NCBI RefSeq assembly: GCF_019021925.1 | Contig: NZ_CP058990.1 | Coordinates: forward strand, 798,001-862,000 | Source of the DNA: Cellulophaga sp. HaHaR_3_176 | GTDB taxonomy: Bacteria; Bacteroidota; Bacteroidia; Flavobacteriales; Flavobacteriaceae | Direction: 5' to 3' | DNA length: 64,000 nt | Part shown: one piece after another, positions 54,516 to 62,712 of the stretch | Layout: each line of letters begins with the position of its first letter | Numbering within the stretch: position 1 is the stretch's first letter | The notes under the pieces: generated by a model | The model's input: only the letters and a program-made list of their open reading frames with translations | What the model was told of the DNA's origin: nothing | Databases searched by the model: none | Translations under genes and position numbers: made by a program

Positions 54516-55721
54516 ATTTTCTTCTTGTAAAACTATGCTTGTCGATTTTTTTTCTATAATTGTATTGAAATGACTTAAGTACATTTCAGTAATTTTTGAC
54601 ATTGGTAAAGAACAAGCGGCAGTATAATTGATATGTCCTAAACTGCGTCTATATGCGTCATCTGTAATAATATTTTGAACGGCGTTAGCTAAAGAATCTG
54701 CATTTTCAGCATCAAAAAACTCTCCCTTATAACCTTCTTCTTTAATAAGAATACTTAAGTCACCCAAATCTGGCAGTGCAACAGCATTACCGTAACTACC
54801 TGCTTGATGTAATACGCCAGAACTTCCTGTTGTTGATGTATAAGGGAATACTACTACAGCACTATCCTTAAAAATCTTTTCTACATCTTCTTCAGCAACA
54901 TAACCTGTAAAGCGTATTTGGTCAACATAACTATATTTTTTTTTAACATTATCTAAATACCCTGGAGTGTTAGGACTATCAGTGCCAGCAATTACAATTT
55001 TAATATTTTCTTTAGTTCTATTACGTATTATTTCAACTGCTTCTATTAATATTTCAACTTTTTTATATGTTCCAAATTTTCCGAAAGCCATTACCTGCTT
55101 AGGTCCTTTAGGTAAATCATATGTAGGCGTTGGAGGTGTTTCAAAAGCTCCGTGTGGTATTAATACAATATTATTTGCATTATATTTAGCTTCTAAAATT
55201 GCAACATATTTACTTATAGTTACTGCTACAAAATCGGAGGCAAGAACAAAACGAGTTAACGTAGTACCTATAAAATTATATATTTTTTTTAATATTTTAT
55301 TTTCAGTAAAACCTGCATTTTCTAAATCTACTTGTTCTAATATATTATGTAATAATGATATGGTTGGAATACCTTTTAATTTGCAAATAGCAGGTAATAA
55401 TAAACCTAATGCTGCAGGTATTTTCTTGTCTCCAAACTTTAGAAATTGAAGGTTAAATAATACTGCATCTGGTTTTGTTTCAGATAATACTTTGTTTACA
55501 CTAAAAATATTTTTATAACTATTAAAACTCCAACACTCTTTAACTGTTATTTTACAACCGTTTTTTTCAAAAGATAAATCTTTTTCACCTTCAGTTTTAT
55601 CACATACTAAAATAAGTTCAGTCACTTGCTTTTGCATTCTAAAATGTTTAACTAAATAGTAGCCATACTCTGTTAAAGTTACTTTACTTGGTGGGTATGC
55701 TGTTACAATTGCTAGTTTCAT
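54510..55721 (-). CDS. GT4-family glycosyltransferase
   Basis: This is a 403-residue GT-B fold glycosyltransferase of family 4. The N-terminal domain starts with KLAIVTAYPPSKVTLTEYGYYL (the glycine-loop region). The C-terminal domain has VMAFGKFGTYKKVEILIEAV, IVIAGTDSPNTPGYLD, IRFTGYVAEEDVEKIFKDS, and VVFPYTSTTGSSGVLHQAGSYGNAVALPDLGDL, which is the donor-binding E/S-rich motif of GT4 proteins (here GSSGVLHQA). No membrane helix or signal peptide is seen. It is on the minus strand next to a flippase gene, with 125 bases between. The pairing of a GT4 with a MOP flippase is as in Pel (PelF and PelG). Confidence 0.88.
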   Translation of the reverse strand: MKLAIVTAYPPSKVTLTEYGYYLVKHFRMQKQVTELILVCDKTEGEKDLSFEKNGCKITVKECWSFNSYKNIFSVNKVLSETKPDAVLFNLQFLKFGDKKIPAALGLLLPAICKLKGIPTISLLHNILEQVDLENAGFTENKILKKIYNFIGTTLTRFVLASDFVAVTISKYVAILEAKYNANNIVLIPHGAFETPPTPTYDLPKGPKQVMAFGKFGTYKKVEILIEAVEIIRNRTKENIKIVIAGTDSPNTPGYLDNVKKKYSYVDQIRFTGYVAEEDVEKIFKDSAVVVFPYTSTTGSSGVLHQAGSYGNAVALPDLGDLSILIKEEGYKGEFFDAENADSLANAVQNIITDDAYRRSLGHINYTAACSLPMSKITEMYLSHFNTIIEKKSTSIVLQEENA

Positions 55722-55846
55722 AGGTTAAGTTTTGTATCGACGTATTTTGTAACAAATATCTGATGTATTTAAAAACGTTGATTTATTTTTTGGTCTGACA
55801 GATGTTTACTGTAGTTAAATATTTAGTTTGTATAGTTGAATGAACA

Positions 55847-57085
55847 TTATAATTTTGATTTTTTTATTAAAAAATAAAATAGTTGAACAAATAATAATAT
55901 AGACATGGCAATAATTTGCATGACAACTACAGTTTCTAAATTATCATGAAAAAAAACTATTAATCCAATTTGAGACATTCCCAATAATCCTGATAGAATT
56001 ACAGGAATGTAATGGTCTAGTGATAAAAAATAATAGGCAAAAATATTAGCGATAGCAAATAATGAGGTAGCTAAAGCATACTTCCATAATAACCCTGCAA
56101 TAGATATATATGCATCTCCGAACATTAACGATATAATTAACTCAGGAAAAAAATAACATACCGTTACAATAAATGCAGATAATAGGCCTATATATGAAAT
56201 ATATTTAAATAGAATCGGAGCTGTAGGTTCGCCATCTTTATTTTTTTGAACAACTGTTGGTAATAATAACATTACAAACATCCAAGCAACAAAATAAACT
56301 ACACGACCTATTAGGGCTAATGAGGCATAAAGTCCTGCATCTAAAGGATTAAAATAATGTTTAACCAATAATATATCGCTATTATTTATAATAATTTGTG
56401 TTAGTTCATAGCAAGCAGTGATTATAAAAAAAGTTTTTACTTTACTGAAATTTTCAGGTATTAATTTTGAATTTCTTTTAAATGAGATTTCTTTCATTTT
56501 AGAAGGTATCAAACCGAAAATAAATGATAGAGCAATACCTATAGCAACTAGAGTAGAAGAAACATATGGTAGTAGATACAATAAGATTAATGTTAATAGT
56601 AATCGAGACCACATTTCAGTTTGATACGTAATAGATAGGTTAGTGTAATTTTGTTTGCCTTGATAACTACCTCTATTAACACTCATGAAAAAATATAATG
56701 GCACTCCAAATCCAAATATGATAAACATCCAATGGTTTTGAGTATGAAATATGCTTTGTAAAGATTTAGAAAAAATAATAATAAGCGAACCAAAAATAAC
56801 TCCTGTAATAGTGGCCCATTTGTAAGTGCTATTTTTAAATATTTGCCACTGATCTCCTTCAAAAAGTACAGCAAATTTAGCGGTAGCCAATTGAAAAGTC
56901 ATTCCTACAAAAGATAATACTAATAATAAAGTAATTAATAATGCAGCTTCAGCGAAAGCTTCAGGCCCCAATATTCTACCTAATAATAGGTTGTAAATAT
57001 AATTACCTCCATTCACAAGTAGTACACTACCCATAAAAATGTGCTCTGGAGCAATTTTTTTTAAAATTAGTTTATTGGCAATCAT
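55847..57085 (-). CDS. MOP-superfamily polysaccharide flippase (Wzx/PelG-like)
   Basis: This is a 412-residue polytopic membrane protein with about twelve hydrophobic helices in the pattern of oligosaccharide flippases. The N-terminal signature is GSVLLVNGGNYIYNLLLGRILGPEAFAEAALLI, where LGRxLGPEaFG is the typical PST motif. NRGSYQGKQNYTNLSITYQTE and NNSDILLVKHYFNPLDAGLYASLALIGRVVYF are also typical of Polysacc_synt proteins. It probably moves a lipid-linked or nascent glycan across the inner membrane. It is divergent from the TPR-barrel gene, with a 327-base regulatory interval. Confidence 0.88.
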   Translation of the reverse strand: MIANKLILKKIAPEHIFMGSVLLVNGGNYIYNLLLGRILGPEAFAEAALLITLLLVLSFVGMTFQLATAKFAVLFEGDQWQIFKNSTYKWATITGVIFGSLIIIFSKSLQSIFHTQNHWMFIIFGFGVPLYFFMSVNRGSYQGKQNYTNLSITYQTEMWSRLLLTLILLYLLPYVSSTLVAIGIALSFIFGLIPSKMKEISFKRNSKLIPENFSKVKTFFIITACYELTQIIINNSDILLVKHYFNPLDAGLYASLALIGRVVYFVAWMFVMLLLPTVVQKNKDGEPTAPILFKYISYIGLLSAFIVTVCYFFPELIISLMFGDAYISIAGLLWKYALATSLFAIANIFAYYFLSLDHYIPVILSGLLGMSQIGLIVFFHDNLETVVVMQIIAMSILLFVQLFYFLIKKSKL

Positions 57086-57412
57086 ATTTTTTTGTTGACT
57101 TTATTTACATTCTAATAAAGATCAATTCATTTATCGATTAGTTATCTATATAACGCAAATACCTTACATTATTGTAAGAATATTCTTATTTATTTATATA
57201 AATAATATAATTTATGATCAAATATCTATAGTATGCCAGCCTTAAATTTGTCAGATATGTTTAGTACCAGCTTGTTGTCGATGAACAACATTTAGTTGTA
57301 TTCGAGAATGAGATTAAAAAAATATATTTAAAATAATAAACATTTAAGTAACGTGCTTAATAAAACACAAAATATAACGTTATTATTTTTGTAGTAAAAT
57401 ACCTACTGATTT
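57086..57412. promoter_or_regulatory. Divergent control region between flippase and TPR-barrel genes, with palindromes
   Basis: This 327-base interval has no gene. It holds two adjacent perfect palindromes, TAAGAATATTCTTA (57175-57188) and TTATTTATATAAATAA (57190-57205), which may be regulator sites. TATTTTTG (57384-57391) matches the -7 promoter element for the TPR-barrel gene, with a start codon 22 bases further on, but the -33 element is not clear. Confidence 0.45.
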
Positions 57413-59470
57413 ATGAGAAAAAAAATAACAACTTTATTTTTATTGATAACAGTATTAGTAAATGCACAAGAGGATATAACAAAAGGGTTTAAACTTTTAG
57501 AAAAAGGAGATTTTCAAAAAGCAGAAATATTTTTTGAAAATTATCTAAAAATGGATTCAAATAATAAAACAGCAAAACTTTGTTATGGAAGGGCAGTAGG
57601 CCTTAGTGGTGAACCAAGTAAAGCAAATAAGATATTTTCAAATTTATTAAAGGAATATCCTGGTGATTTTGAAATACAGATTAACTATAATGAATCTTTT
57701 CTTTGGGATAAAAAGTTTAAAGAAGCTAAACCATTATATAAGAGTTTGGTAGAAGAAAATCCTACCAATTTTGGTGCTGTTTTAGGATACGCTAATACAT
57801 TATCAAATTTACAAGAGTACCCACAAGCTTTACAAGTTGTAAATAATGCTATAAGTATTCAACCAAAAAATTCTAGTGCTAAAGTTTCTAGAAAATTTAT
57901 TAAACTAGGTTATGCTAATAGTTATGTAAATAAGCAAGAATATGATAAAGCTATTTCCTTATTAACTGAAATTTTTGAAGATTTTGAAGAAGATAAAGAC
58001 GTACTATTAAATTTAGCTAACATTTATTTAATTACAAAAAATATACCCATTGCTAAGAGTATTTATAAAAGGTATGCAACCACTTCAAAAGATTCTGTTA
58101 CCTCATTAAACGGTATTTCTTTAGCAGAACATTTAGATGAAAATGATAGAGAAGCATTGGAAGTAGCAGAAAATGCTATGCTTAAAATTAAAACTATTAA
58201 TGACTCTGAACTTGAAGAGAAAACTTATGAAAGATATATTCAAGCATTAATTTGGAATAATAAATATGGCAATGCAAAGAGCGAAATTTTAATTGCAGAA
58301 AATAAGTACCCAAATAGGAATTGGATAAATGCACTGAAGGCGACAAAAGGTATGTATACCGGAGATTTTAAAACAAGTTTATTAAACTATAACCAAATTC
58401 TAGATAGAGACACAACTTCTTTTGATGGAAATTTAGGAAAAGCAAATGCACTATTTGCTTCAGATAAGATTATTCCTGCTTATGAAGCAGCATTTAAAAC
58501 CTTAGAAATTTACGATCAACAAAAAGATGCTTTAAGTTTTATTGATAAACTAAATATAAAATTTACACCTACTGTTGAAGAGCATTTAGCATATACTTTT
58601 GATAATGGTAATAACGTTGCTTTTTCATCTAAAACAAGTATTGATGTACCAATAACAACAAAACTAGTAACATCATTATCTTATCAATATCGAAAAACAG
58701 AAAATACAGTTACACTTAATAAAGCAACAGCACATGTACTATTAGCTGCAGTGGCTTATAAAATAATACCTAAAACAAATTTAAAAGCAATATTTGGTAT
58801 TAATAATTCAACCTCAACAACAATAAGCTATACCCAACCTGTTTTTGATATTAAACTACAAACTCAACCATTTAAATTGCAAAATTTAGATTTAGGCTAT
58901 CAACGCGAAGTGCAAAGTTTTAATGCGGATTTAATAGAAAGAGAAATTGTAATGAACCATTTTGGACTCAATTACAACCTAGGTACTAATTTTAAACTTG
59001 GCTGGTACACCCAGTTAATACACACGCAGCAAACAGATGATAATGTGCGTAATTTATTATTTACATCTCTATATTATAATATATTTAAAAAGCCTGCATT
59101 TAAAATTGGTATAAATTACCAGTACATAACATTTAAAGACCAGCTACCAACTATATATTTTAGTCCTTCAAAATATCAAGCTTTTGAATTTTTTAGTGAT
59201 TTAAGAGGTAACTTTACTGAAAAAACAAGTTACATGTTAAGTGCTGCAACGGGTTTGCAAAAAGTAGAAGAAGATCTAAAAACAGTAATTTTTAGAGCAG
59301 AGGCAGGTGTAAATCATCAGTTTTCAAAAAGATGGAGTGGGAATTTATATGGTAAGTATAGTAATATTGCTTCAGCTACAGCAGCCGGTTTTGAGTTTAC
59401 AGAGATAGGTTTAAAAATAAAATGGCTCTTCTTAAAAGAACCATTATATTATAAAAATTTAAAGAAATAA
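57413..59470 (+). CDS. TPR-repeat outer-membrane beta-barrel protein (BcsC/PgaA/PelB-like layout)
   Basis: The 685-residue exported protein has a signal peptide (ITTLFLLITVLVNAQ), then about nine TPR units to about residue 380 (EKGDFQKAEIFFENYLKMDSNN, LSNLQEYPQALQVVNNAISIQPKN), then a C-terminal domain of about 300 residues rich in amphipathic strands with aromatic ends, from FTPTVEEHLAYTFDNGNNVAF to EIGLKIKWLFLKEP, as in YaiO-type beta-barrels. TPR plus barrel is the layout of exopolysaccharide secretins such as PgaA, BcsC and PelB. This role is inferred from layout and context, and there is no sequence match I could point to. Confidence 0.72.
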   Translation: MRKKITTLFLLITVLVNAQEDITKGFKLLEKGDFQKAEIFFENYLKMDSNNKTAKLCYGRAVGLSGEPSKANKIFSNLLKEYPGDFEIQINYNESFLWDKKFKEAKPLYKSLVEENPTNFGAVLGYANTLSNLQEYPQALQVVNNAISIQPKNSSAKVSRKFIKLGYANSYVNKQEYDKAISLLTEIFEDFEEDKDVLLNLANIYLITKNIPIAKSIYKRYATTSKDSVTSLNGISLAEHLDENDREALEVAENAMLKIKTINDSELEEKTYERYIQALIWNNKYGNAKSEILIAENKYPNRNWINALKATKGMYTGDFKTSLLNYNQILDRDTTSFDGNLGKANALFASDKIIPAYEAAFKTLEIYDQQKDALSFIDKLNIKFTPTVEEHLAYTFDNGNNVAFSSKTSIDVPITTKLVTSLSYQYRKTENTVTLNKATAHVLLAAVAYKIIPKTNLKAIFGINNSTSTTISYTQPVFDIKLQTQPFKLQNLDLGYQREVQSFNADLIEREIVMNHFGLNYNLGTNFKLGWYTQLIHTQQTDDNVRNLLFTSLYYNIFKKPAFKIGINYQYITFKDQLPTIYFSPSKYQAFEFFSDLRGNFTEKTSYMLSAATGLQKVEEDLKTVIFRAEAGVNHQFSKRWSGNLYGKYSNIASATAAGFEFTEIGLKIKWLFLKEPLYYKNLKK

Positions 59471-59472
59471 AT

Positions 59473-60186
59473 TTAAAGTAAATTTAGCCTTCTCATTAAT
59501 TCAGGCCTATTAGACCTACTAATAGGAATTACATTTTTTTCAATTAAAACACTGTTATCTTCAATATCGATAATTTTTGTAAAGTTAATAATGAATGATC
59601 TGTGAATTTGTAAAAAAATATCTTCAGGTAATTTTTCTTTTATTTTTTTTAATGTGTTGTGTACGTGGTATGTTTTATTGATTGTTTTAATATCAATATA
59701 ATCTCCTTTAGCTTCAATTAATAAAATTTCGTGAAACTTTAATTTAATTAATCGACGATCTATATTAATATATAAATCTTCCTCTGAATTTGAAGATGTA
59801 ATTGCAGATTTAGAAGAATCAGCTGCGATTTTTTTAAATGTATTTTCAACTTTAATGATAGACTTATCAAAACGTTCCTGCCTAATCGGTTTGACCAAAT
59901 AATCTACTATAGCTTCATATTCGTATGCTTCAATTGCAAACTCTGTATTTGATGTTGTCAAAACAATTTTAGGAGGGTTTTTTAGCGTTTGTATAAAATC
60001 AATTCCAGAAAACCCAGGCATGTGAATGTCTAAGAAAACAACATCAACAGTTTGCTGGTTTAAAAACTTTATTGCATCAATAGCATTTGAAAATGATTCT
60101 ACAACATCTATGTTTCCATGTTTAGAACAAAGCTGCTCAACTATAACTCTAGCTGTTGCTTCGTCATCAACTATAATACAATTCAT
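59473..60186 (-). CDS. LytTR-family response regulator
   Basis: This 237-residue response regulator has an N-terminal receiver (IIVDDEATARVIVEQL, VVFLDIHMPGFSG with the phosphoacceptor Asp, LTTSNTEF, YLVKPIRQERF) and a C-terminal LytTR DNA-binding domain (LIEAKGDYIDIKTINKTYHVHNTLKKIKEKLP, FLQIHRSFIINFTKI, VIPISRSNRPELMRRL). LytTR regulators bind DNA through strands and often control extracellular polysaccharide and virulence functions. It is the last gene of a minus-strand signalling operon with an HPt protein, two kinases and a FIST protein, and converges on the TPR-barrel gene with two bases between stops. Confidence 0.93.
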   Translation of the reverse strand: MNCIIVDDEATARVIVEQLCSKHGNIDVVESFSNAIDAIKFLNQQTVDVVFLDIHMPGFSGIDFIQTLKNPPKIVLTTSNTEFAIEAYEYEAIVDYLVKPIRQERFDKSIIKVENTFKKIAADSSKSAITSSNSEEDLYINIDRRLIKLKFHEILLIEAKGDYIDIKTINKTYHVHNTLKKIKEKLPEDIFLQIHRSFIINFTKIIDIEDNSVLIEKNVIPISRSNRPELMRRLNLL

Positions 60187-60190
60187 ATGG

Positions 60191-60511
60191 TTATATGTTT
60201 TTTATAAACGATTCTATTTTTTCTAAAGTAATTAAAAATTCATCTTTTTTTGATGAATTGTGCTTTTTTAATTCTTCCTCATATATAACCGCAAATTTAT
60301 AATCATTAGTTAGGCCAAGAATATTTAACTTATGTTTTAATTTATGAACACATTCGGCTGAATCTTTAAAGCTGTTATTTTCTATAAAATTTAAATATTC
60401 TTGTTTTTCAATAGGAATTTCTTCCTTTAAAACTGCAATAAATTTTTGTTTAAATTCGGCATCATCACCAGCTAGTTCGTTTATGTAGTTTAAATTAGGC
60501 TCTTGTATCAT
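60191..60511 (-). CDS. Stand-alone HPt phosphotransfer protein
   Basis: This 106-residue helical protein has the phosphotransfer histidine motif of HPt domains, VHKLKHKLNILGL (pattern HxLKGxxxxLG with Lys in place of Gly). It carries phosphate between receiver domains. Stand-alone HPt proteins need receiver donors and acceptors: the neighbouring LytTR regulator and the receiver-GT2 fusion at 47-48 kb are the receivers in sight. It lies four bases upstream of the LytTR gene and overlaps the kinase gene by four bases. Confidence 0.85.
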   Translation of the reverse strand: MIQEPNLNYINELAGDDAEFKQKFIAVLKEEIPIEKQEYLNFIENNSFKDSAECVHKLKHKLNILGLTNDYKFAVIYEEELKKHNSSKKDEFLITLEKIESFIKNI

Positions 60512-61575
60512 GGTTGTTTTTTTAAAGTGAAATAGAATGTAGTTCCTTTATTTTCTTCAGATTTTAACCAAATATTTCCTTGATAAATATTAACTACTTT
60601 TTTAACTAAGGCTAATCCTATTCCAGTTGCTCTAGAATTATTTTCTAATTTTTTAAACATATCAAAAATGCTTTTTTGATGTCTTTCAGCAATACCTTTA
60701 CCATTATCATTTACCGAAAATTCCCAAAAATCTCCTTTATCAAAGCTTTCAATTACTATACGACCTTTATCAATATGTTCTGTAGCTGTAATTGCATTTG
60801 TAATTAAATTAGTAAATAGTTGTTCTATTTTATATTTCTCAGAAATTATTATAGGCAATTTACCATTTACTTCAATAGAAATAGTTTCTGGGTAATAGAC
60901 TATTTTTTTGATGTCTTCTATTAAAACATTTAAATCTAATTCTATGACTTTTTCGTCAAGAGAATCTAAAACAGCATGCTTTAGTATACCGTCAATTAAG
61001 GCGTCCATTTTTTCGATATTTTCAGAAATTAGCTCACAATTTTTTACACTTGTTTCAGATAAATTTTTATTTTCGTCTTCAATTATCCAGTTTAAAAGGG
61101 CATTTACATTTCTTATAGGTGATTTTAAATCATGCGATACCATATGAGCATAATCATTTAAAGCAGCATTTTGCCTTTCTAAATCTTTTAACATCTTATT
61201 TTTTTCAGATGTCATTCGAACAATATCGTTTGCTTGATTTTCTATTTTAGATACTAATTCTAATGGATCTAGATTAGATTTTATTTCAAATTTTTTATTT
61301 TGATCTCCTTCTGAACTAGTGTTATTTAATAGTTCGATAGCTTTTTCAAGAGTATTTAAAGTTTTTTTCTGATTTTCTGTTTCAGCAGTTAAATATTTAT
61401 TGGCTTCAAAAAGTTCTTCGGAACTTATATTCATTGCCCTTTGAACCATTATTACTTTTTCATCGTAATTTGAGTACGATTTTTCTATGGCATCTAAAAA
61501 AACAGCTAAGTCTTGAGAATCTTTAAAGTCCTCAGGAAGATATTTTCGAATTTGTCTTTTTAGTAATGAGTGCAT
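60508..61575 (-). CDS. Cytoplasmic sensor histidine kinase (FIST-partner type)
   Basis: The 355-residue kinase has no membrane helix. The N-terminal part, HSLLKRQIRKYLPEDF, then a coiled coil with MNISSEELFEANKYL, is a conserved segment that I recall in kinases and cyclases encoded next to FIST proteins. The DHp domain has the phosphoacceptor in YAHMVSHDLKSPIRNV (about residue 150), and the ATPase domain has FTNLITNAI (N box), VNDNGKGIAERH (G1) and RATGIGLALVKKVV (G2). It shares its first base region with the FIST gene stop and overlaps the HPt gene. It has no receiver of its own. Confidence 0.9.
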   Translation of the reverse strand: MHSLLKRQIRKYLPEDFKDSQDLAVFLDAIEKSYSNYDEKVIMVQRAMNISSEELFEANKYLTAETENQKKTLNTLEKAIELLNNTSSEGDQNKKFEIKSNLDPLELVSKIENQANDIVRMTSEKNKMLKDLERQNAALNDYAHMVSHDLKSPIRNVNALLNWIIEDENKNLSETSVKNCELISENIEKMDALIDGILKHAVLDSLDEKVIELDLNVLIEDIKKIVYYPETISIEVNGKLPIIISEKYKIEQLFTNLITNAITATEHIDKGRIVIESFDKGDFWEFSVNDNGKGIAERHQKSIFDMFKKLENNSRATGIGLALVKKVVNIYQGNIWLKSEENKGTTFYFTLKKQP

Positions 61576-62708
61576 TATTCGCTAATAAGTGTTAATGTCA
61601 TTGTTTGATTATGCAATTTACAATCATTTTGACCAGCAAAAGGAGATAATTCACCATATGAATAAAAACCTGCTGTTACAGATTGCTTGCCTATAACCTC
61701 TATAACTTCCTCTATTTCATCTTCTGTTCTTTGGTCCATAACTAATTTTCTTCCAACACAACTTACAAGTAATGATAGTTCAGGTTTTTTAGTTCTATTT
61801 TTCATAGCATAAAAAGCAGCTTTCGAAGCTCCTTCAGCAATATCATCGACAGACGACATCATGAGCTGTACTGTTGATCCTTCTGGTACATCACCAGCTA
61901 AAATCATAGTATTATTGTTTTCATCAATATTTAAAATCGTACGAACAAGAGTTTCATTACTTCCTTTCAATCTTAAATTTAAGGGGTATAATAACGCCGC
62001 TTGAGGTAATTCATTAGCCTTGTCACCCAAGTATTTTTTATATAAATCTAGTGCAGGCTTATCATCTAATTCATACAAAATATTATCTTTTGATTTTGTA
62101 ATTGTGCGCTCAGGTCCAAAAGTTGTCCAACCGCCATAATTAGCACATGTAATTTCTAATGCTTCACCATAAAAGCCGATAGCAACAACTTCTCCTTCTT
62201 TAGGTAAAGAATTATAAGAAGCGAGCGTTTTTTCAAAACGGGCATCATCTCCACATAGGCCACCTGAAATTAAAATATTTTTACTTAAGTTTTTTTCTAA
62301 TCCGTCAATTAATGTACTGCCATTAACAGTACTTCCTTCTGAAACTATAAACAAGTGTTTTAATGAATTTTTCGGAAATTCACTGCTGAGGTCTTCTCCT
62401 AATTTTTGAAAATTACCATCATAGTTTTTTACATTTTTAGAATGAATTATAAATGAGCTTTTTTCAAATTCAATAGCAGTTACAGAAACTGTTTCATCAT
62501 ACACGTTATTACCTAAAATTTCACCAGCGGTAGATCCTAAAATAATATCTCCATCTGGAAATATTTTATTTATGTCTTTGTAAATATTGGGTTCTTCAAG
62601 TAAATATCTATTTCCGAAAACAAAAACCAATGGTTTGTTTAATATTTGCTTTTCAGATATATATAACCATTTTCTATCTTTATCTCTATATAATTGAATA
62701 GTTTTCAT
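61575..62708 (-). CDS. FIST-domain sensor protein
   Basis: This 377-residue cytoplasmic protein consists of FIST N and FIST C domains, described as ligand-sensing domains that may bind small molecules such as amino acids. Motifs are LVFVFGNRYLL and ILGSTAGEILGNNVYDETVSV in the N domain, LISGGLCGDDARFEKT, and in the C domain AALLYPLNLR, LAGDVPEGSTVQLM, SCVGRKLVMDQRTEDEIE and GFYSYGELSPF. It has no signal peptide. It is four bases downstream of the PAS kinase and overlaps the next kinase by one base, so all are in one operon. The ligand is unknown. Confidence 0.92.
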   Translation of the reverse strand: MKTIQLYRDKDRKWLYISEKQILNKPLVFVFGNRYLLEEPNIYKDINKIFPDGDIILGSTAGEILGNNVYDETVSVTAIEFEKSSFIIHSKNVKNYDGNFQKLGEDLSSEFPKNSLKHLFIVSEGSTVNGSTLIDGLEKNLSKNILISGGLCGDDARFEKTLASYNSLPKEGEVVAIGFYGEALEITCANYGGWTTFGPERTITKSKDNILYELDDKPALDLYKKYLGDKANELPQAALLYPLNLRLKGSNETLVRTILNIDENNNTMILAGDVPEGSTVQLMMSSVDDIAEGASKAAFYAMKNRTKKPELSLLVSCVGRKLVMDQRTEDEIEEVIEVIGKQSVTAGFYSYGELSPFAGQNDCKLHNQTMTLTLISE

Positions 62709-62712
62709 AGTT

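Noticed and set aside
54967..55449. A 160-aa plus-strand open frame
   Set aside because: It is a shadow of the GT4 glycosyltransferase, whose motifs are clear on the minus strand.
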